Source: Pseudomonadota bacterium | GTDB lineage: Bacteria; Pseudomonadota; Alphaproteobacteria; Caulobacterales; Caulobacteraceae | DNA: 64,000 nucleotides | Direction of reading: 5' to 3' | Assembly (NCBI GenBank): GCA_018241995.1 | Contig: JAFECT010000004.1 | Coordinates: 248,001-312,000, forward strand | Shown here: piece after piece, positions 61,251 to 64,000 of the stretch | Layout: every line of letters begins with the position of its first letter | How positions within the stretch are numbered: the first letter of the stretch is position 1 | The notes under the pieces: generated by a model | Databases searched by the model: none | Seen by the model: the letters and a program-made list of their open reading frames with translations, nothing else | Told to the model about the DNA's origin: nothing | Position numbers and translations under genes: made by a program

Positions 61251-62002
61251 GCCGCCTCCGCCAGATACTTGTCGTAGCCCGAGCGCTCCAGCTCCAGCGC
61301 CAGCTCCGGCCCGCCGGAATCGACGATGCGGCCGGCGACCAGGACGTGGACCCGGTCGGGTTTGATGTAGTCGAGCAGGCGCTGGTAGTGGGTGATCACC
61401 AGCATGGCCCGGTCGGGCGCGCGCAGCGCGTTCACCCCGTCCGACACGATGCGCAGGGCGTCGATGTCCAGGCCCGAGTCGGTCTCGTCCAGGATCAGCA
61501 GGCGCGGTTCGAGGATCGCCATCTGCAGCACCTCCATCCGCTTCTTCTCGCCGCCGGAGAAACCGACGTTCAGAGGCCGCTTCAGCATCTCGAAATCGAT
61601 GCGAAGATCCTTGGCCTTCTGTTTGACCAGTTTGAGGAATTCCGGGGCCGAAAGCTCGCCCTCGCCACGCGCCTTGCGCTGGGCGTTGAGCGCCGTGCGC
61701 ACGAAGGTCAGGGCCGGCACGCCGGGGATCTCCAGCGGGTACTGGAACGACAGGAACACGCCCTTGGACGCCCGCTCGTTGGGCTCCAGCGCCAGCAGAT
61801 CCTCGCCAAGGTAGTCGACCGAGCCGCCCGTCGCCTCATAGCCGCCGCGCCCGGCCAGGGTGTAGCTGAGCGTCGATTTCCCCGCCCCGTTCGGCCCCAT
61901 GACCGCGTGCACCTCGCCCGCGGGCACGTCGAGGCTCAGCCCCTTGATGATGGGCTTGTCGGCGACGGAGACGTGGAGGTTCTGAATGGAGAGCATTGTC
62001 AT
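61247..62002 (-). CDS. sufC: SufC, ATPase of the SufBCD complex
   Basis: 251 residues, ABC ATPase without a transmembrane partner. Walker A GPNGAGKST, signature SGGEKKRMEVLQMA, Walker B LLILDETDSGLDIDAL, VITHYQRLL. Binding and hydrolysis of ATP drive conformational change of SufBD during cluster assembly. Overlaps the unknown gene upstream and sufD downstream by 4 bases. Confidence 0.98.
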   Translation of the reverse strand: MTMLSIQNLHVSVADKPIIKGLSLDVPAGEVHAVMGPNGAGKSTLSYTLAGRGGYEATGGSVDYLGEDLLALEPNERASKGVFLSFQYPLEIPGVPALTFVRTALNAQRKARGEGELSAPEFLKLVKQKAKDLRIDFEMLKRPLNVGFSGGEKKRMEVLQMAILEPRLLILDETDSGLDIDALRIVSDGVNALRAPDRAMLVITHYQRLLDYIKPDRVHVLVAGRIVDSGGPELALELERSGYDKYLAEAA

Positions 62003-62351
62003 TGTTCTTCTGCGTACTCGGCGATCACCTCGATCGGACCGACGATCGCGGCGTTAAAGGCGGGCAGCTCCGACGCAGGAACCCACAGCTCCTCGTGCTC
62101 GCGGCCACCAACCACCTTCTTCTCGTAGGAGGCGGCCACCTCAGCCTGCACGGCGAAGCGCGTAACGAAGCCGCGCTTGTCGTCGTTGTGCTTGGCGTTC
62201 CAGTCGCGGGCGATTTGGCGGGCGTATCCCTCGTTGGTCACCGGGTAGAAAATCGGCTGCTCAGGGAGCCGTGGCGGAAAAGCCTTCCAGCCTGACGCCT
62301 CGATCAGCGCCAGCTCCTCGGTTCCCACGGGGCGGTAAAGCGTGATGGTGC

Positions 62352-62355
<4 letters not shown>
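61999..62355 (-). CDS. Conserved protein of unknown function inside the SUF operon
   Basis: 118 residues. Start [20 protein letters not shown], then [73 protein letters not shown] recall close relatives labelled 'ADP-ribosylation/crystallin J1', but no ADP-ribosyl active site is visible and the label proves nothing. No Cys, so it is not a cluster ligand protein. It overlaps both sufB and sufC by 4 bases, which implies co-translation with the scaffold genes. Confidence 0.87.
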
Positions 62356-63821
<1,466 letters not shown>

Positions 63822-63830
63822 GACGTACCT

Positions 63831-64000
63831 TCAGGCCGCGCTCTGGCGGGCGGCGTGACGCTGACGCGCCTCGAGCCAGACATCGGCGAAACGAATCCAA
63901 TCGGCCTCGGTGGTGGCCCAGCCGCCCGAGGCGCGCAGCGCCCCGGCCGCGGCGGCGCCATAGCTCATGGCCTCCAGCACGCGGCTCGGCTTGACCTTGC
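63831..64000 (-). CDS. Cysteine desulfurase C-terminus (IscS/NifS-like), cut by the window edge
   Basis: Only the last 56 complete codons are in the window: KVKPSRVLEAMSYGAAAAGA, LRASGGWATTEADWIRFADV, WLEARQRHAARQSAA, ending in a TGA at 63831. This is the C-terminal small domain of a NifS/IscS-like (class I) cysteine desulfurase; the active site is off the edge. It lies 9 bases upstream of sufB in the same direction. Many Caulobacterales have this arrangement of an iscS-type gene followed by suf genes. Confidence 0.75.
   Translation of the reverse strand, partial: KVKPSRVLEAMSYGAAAAGALRASGGWATTEADWIRFADVWLEARQRHAARQSAA

Overview
The window is a high-GC (about 70% by eye) alphaproteobacterial chromosome segment, most likely from the Caulobacteraceae (Caulobacter or Phenylobacterium type). 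The best synteny clue is clpP and clpX separated by a reversed HAD-phosphatase gene of the CicA type, the arrangement described for Caulobacter crescentus. A cyoABCD terminal oxidase, a SUF operon with an upstream second cysteine desulfurase, and several TonB and secreted-peptidase genes fit the same group. No rRNA, IS element, integrase or CRISPR array was seen.

Layout. 1-7.5 kb: an autotransporter, a secreted prolyl oligopeptidase, then glnB-glnA (PII and glutamine synthetase). 7.5-9.7 kb: the nnr repair enzyme and two tiny exported His-rich proteins. 9.8-15.1 kb: an accessory-looking stretch with a TPR/aspartyl-hydroxylase protein, a four-TM protein, an AbiV-type HEPN protein and an unrecognised protein carrying a HEPN RNase-like Rx4H motif. 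The last two have visibly lower GC and sit just before tRNA-Leu(TAG). 15.2-24.2 kb: the proteostasis block tig, clpP, an exported unknown, cicA, clpX, lon and hupB. 24.2-28.2 kb: an SseB-like gene, tRNA-Val(TAC), a small HTH/membrane-protein unit with a palindromic operator, a hemerythrin lipoprotein and a TIGR04222-type membrane protein. 28.3-36.6 kb: a same-strand run of exported peptidases and hydrolases (M24, M13, amidohydrolase, metzincin-like zinc protease) plus an NTF2-like protein. 36.6-44.4 kb: a TRIC channel, a Nudix hydrolase, parE, then a TonB receptor - YfiR - CHASE8 hybrid kinase operon. 44.4-48.4 kb: cyoABCD on the minus strand with a FixK/FNR-like box upstream. 48.7-58.2 kb: a DEAD-box helicase, a GGDEF protein, a LysR regulator, an exported methyltransferase, TfoX, PlsC, an aspartyl-protease/PDZ protein and a cyclase-family protein. 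58.2-64.0 kb: the SUF Fe-S operon, read right to left, starting from a cysteine desulfurase cut by the window edge.

Most of the window is conserved housekeeping. The most interesting part is the HEPN/AbiV pair at 12.6-15.1 kb, a candidate anti-phage (abortive infection) islet. Secondary points are the TonB/YfiR/kinase envelope-signalling unit, the cyclase-family protein with two metal-ligand His replaced by Gln, and the tandem exported His-rich miniproteins. Calls rest on motif reading only; no database search was run.
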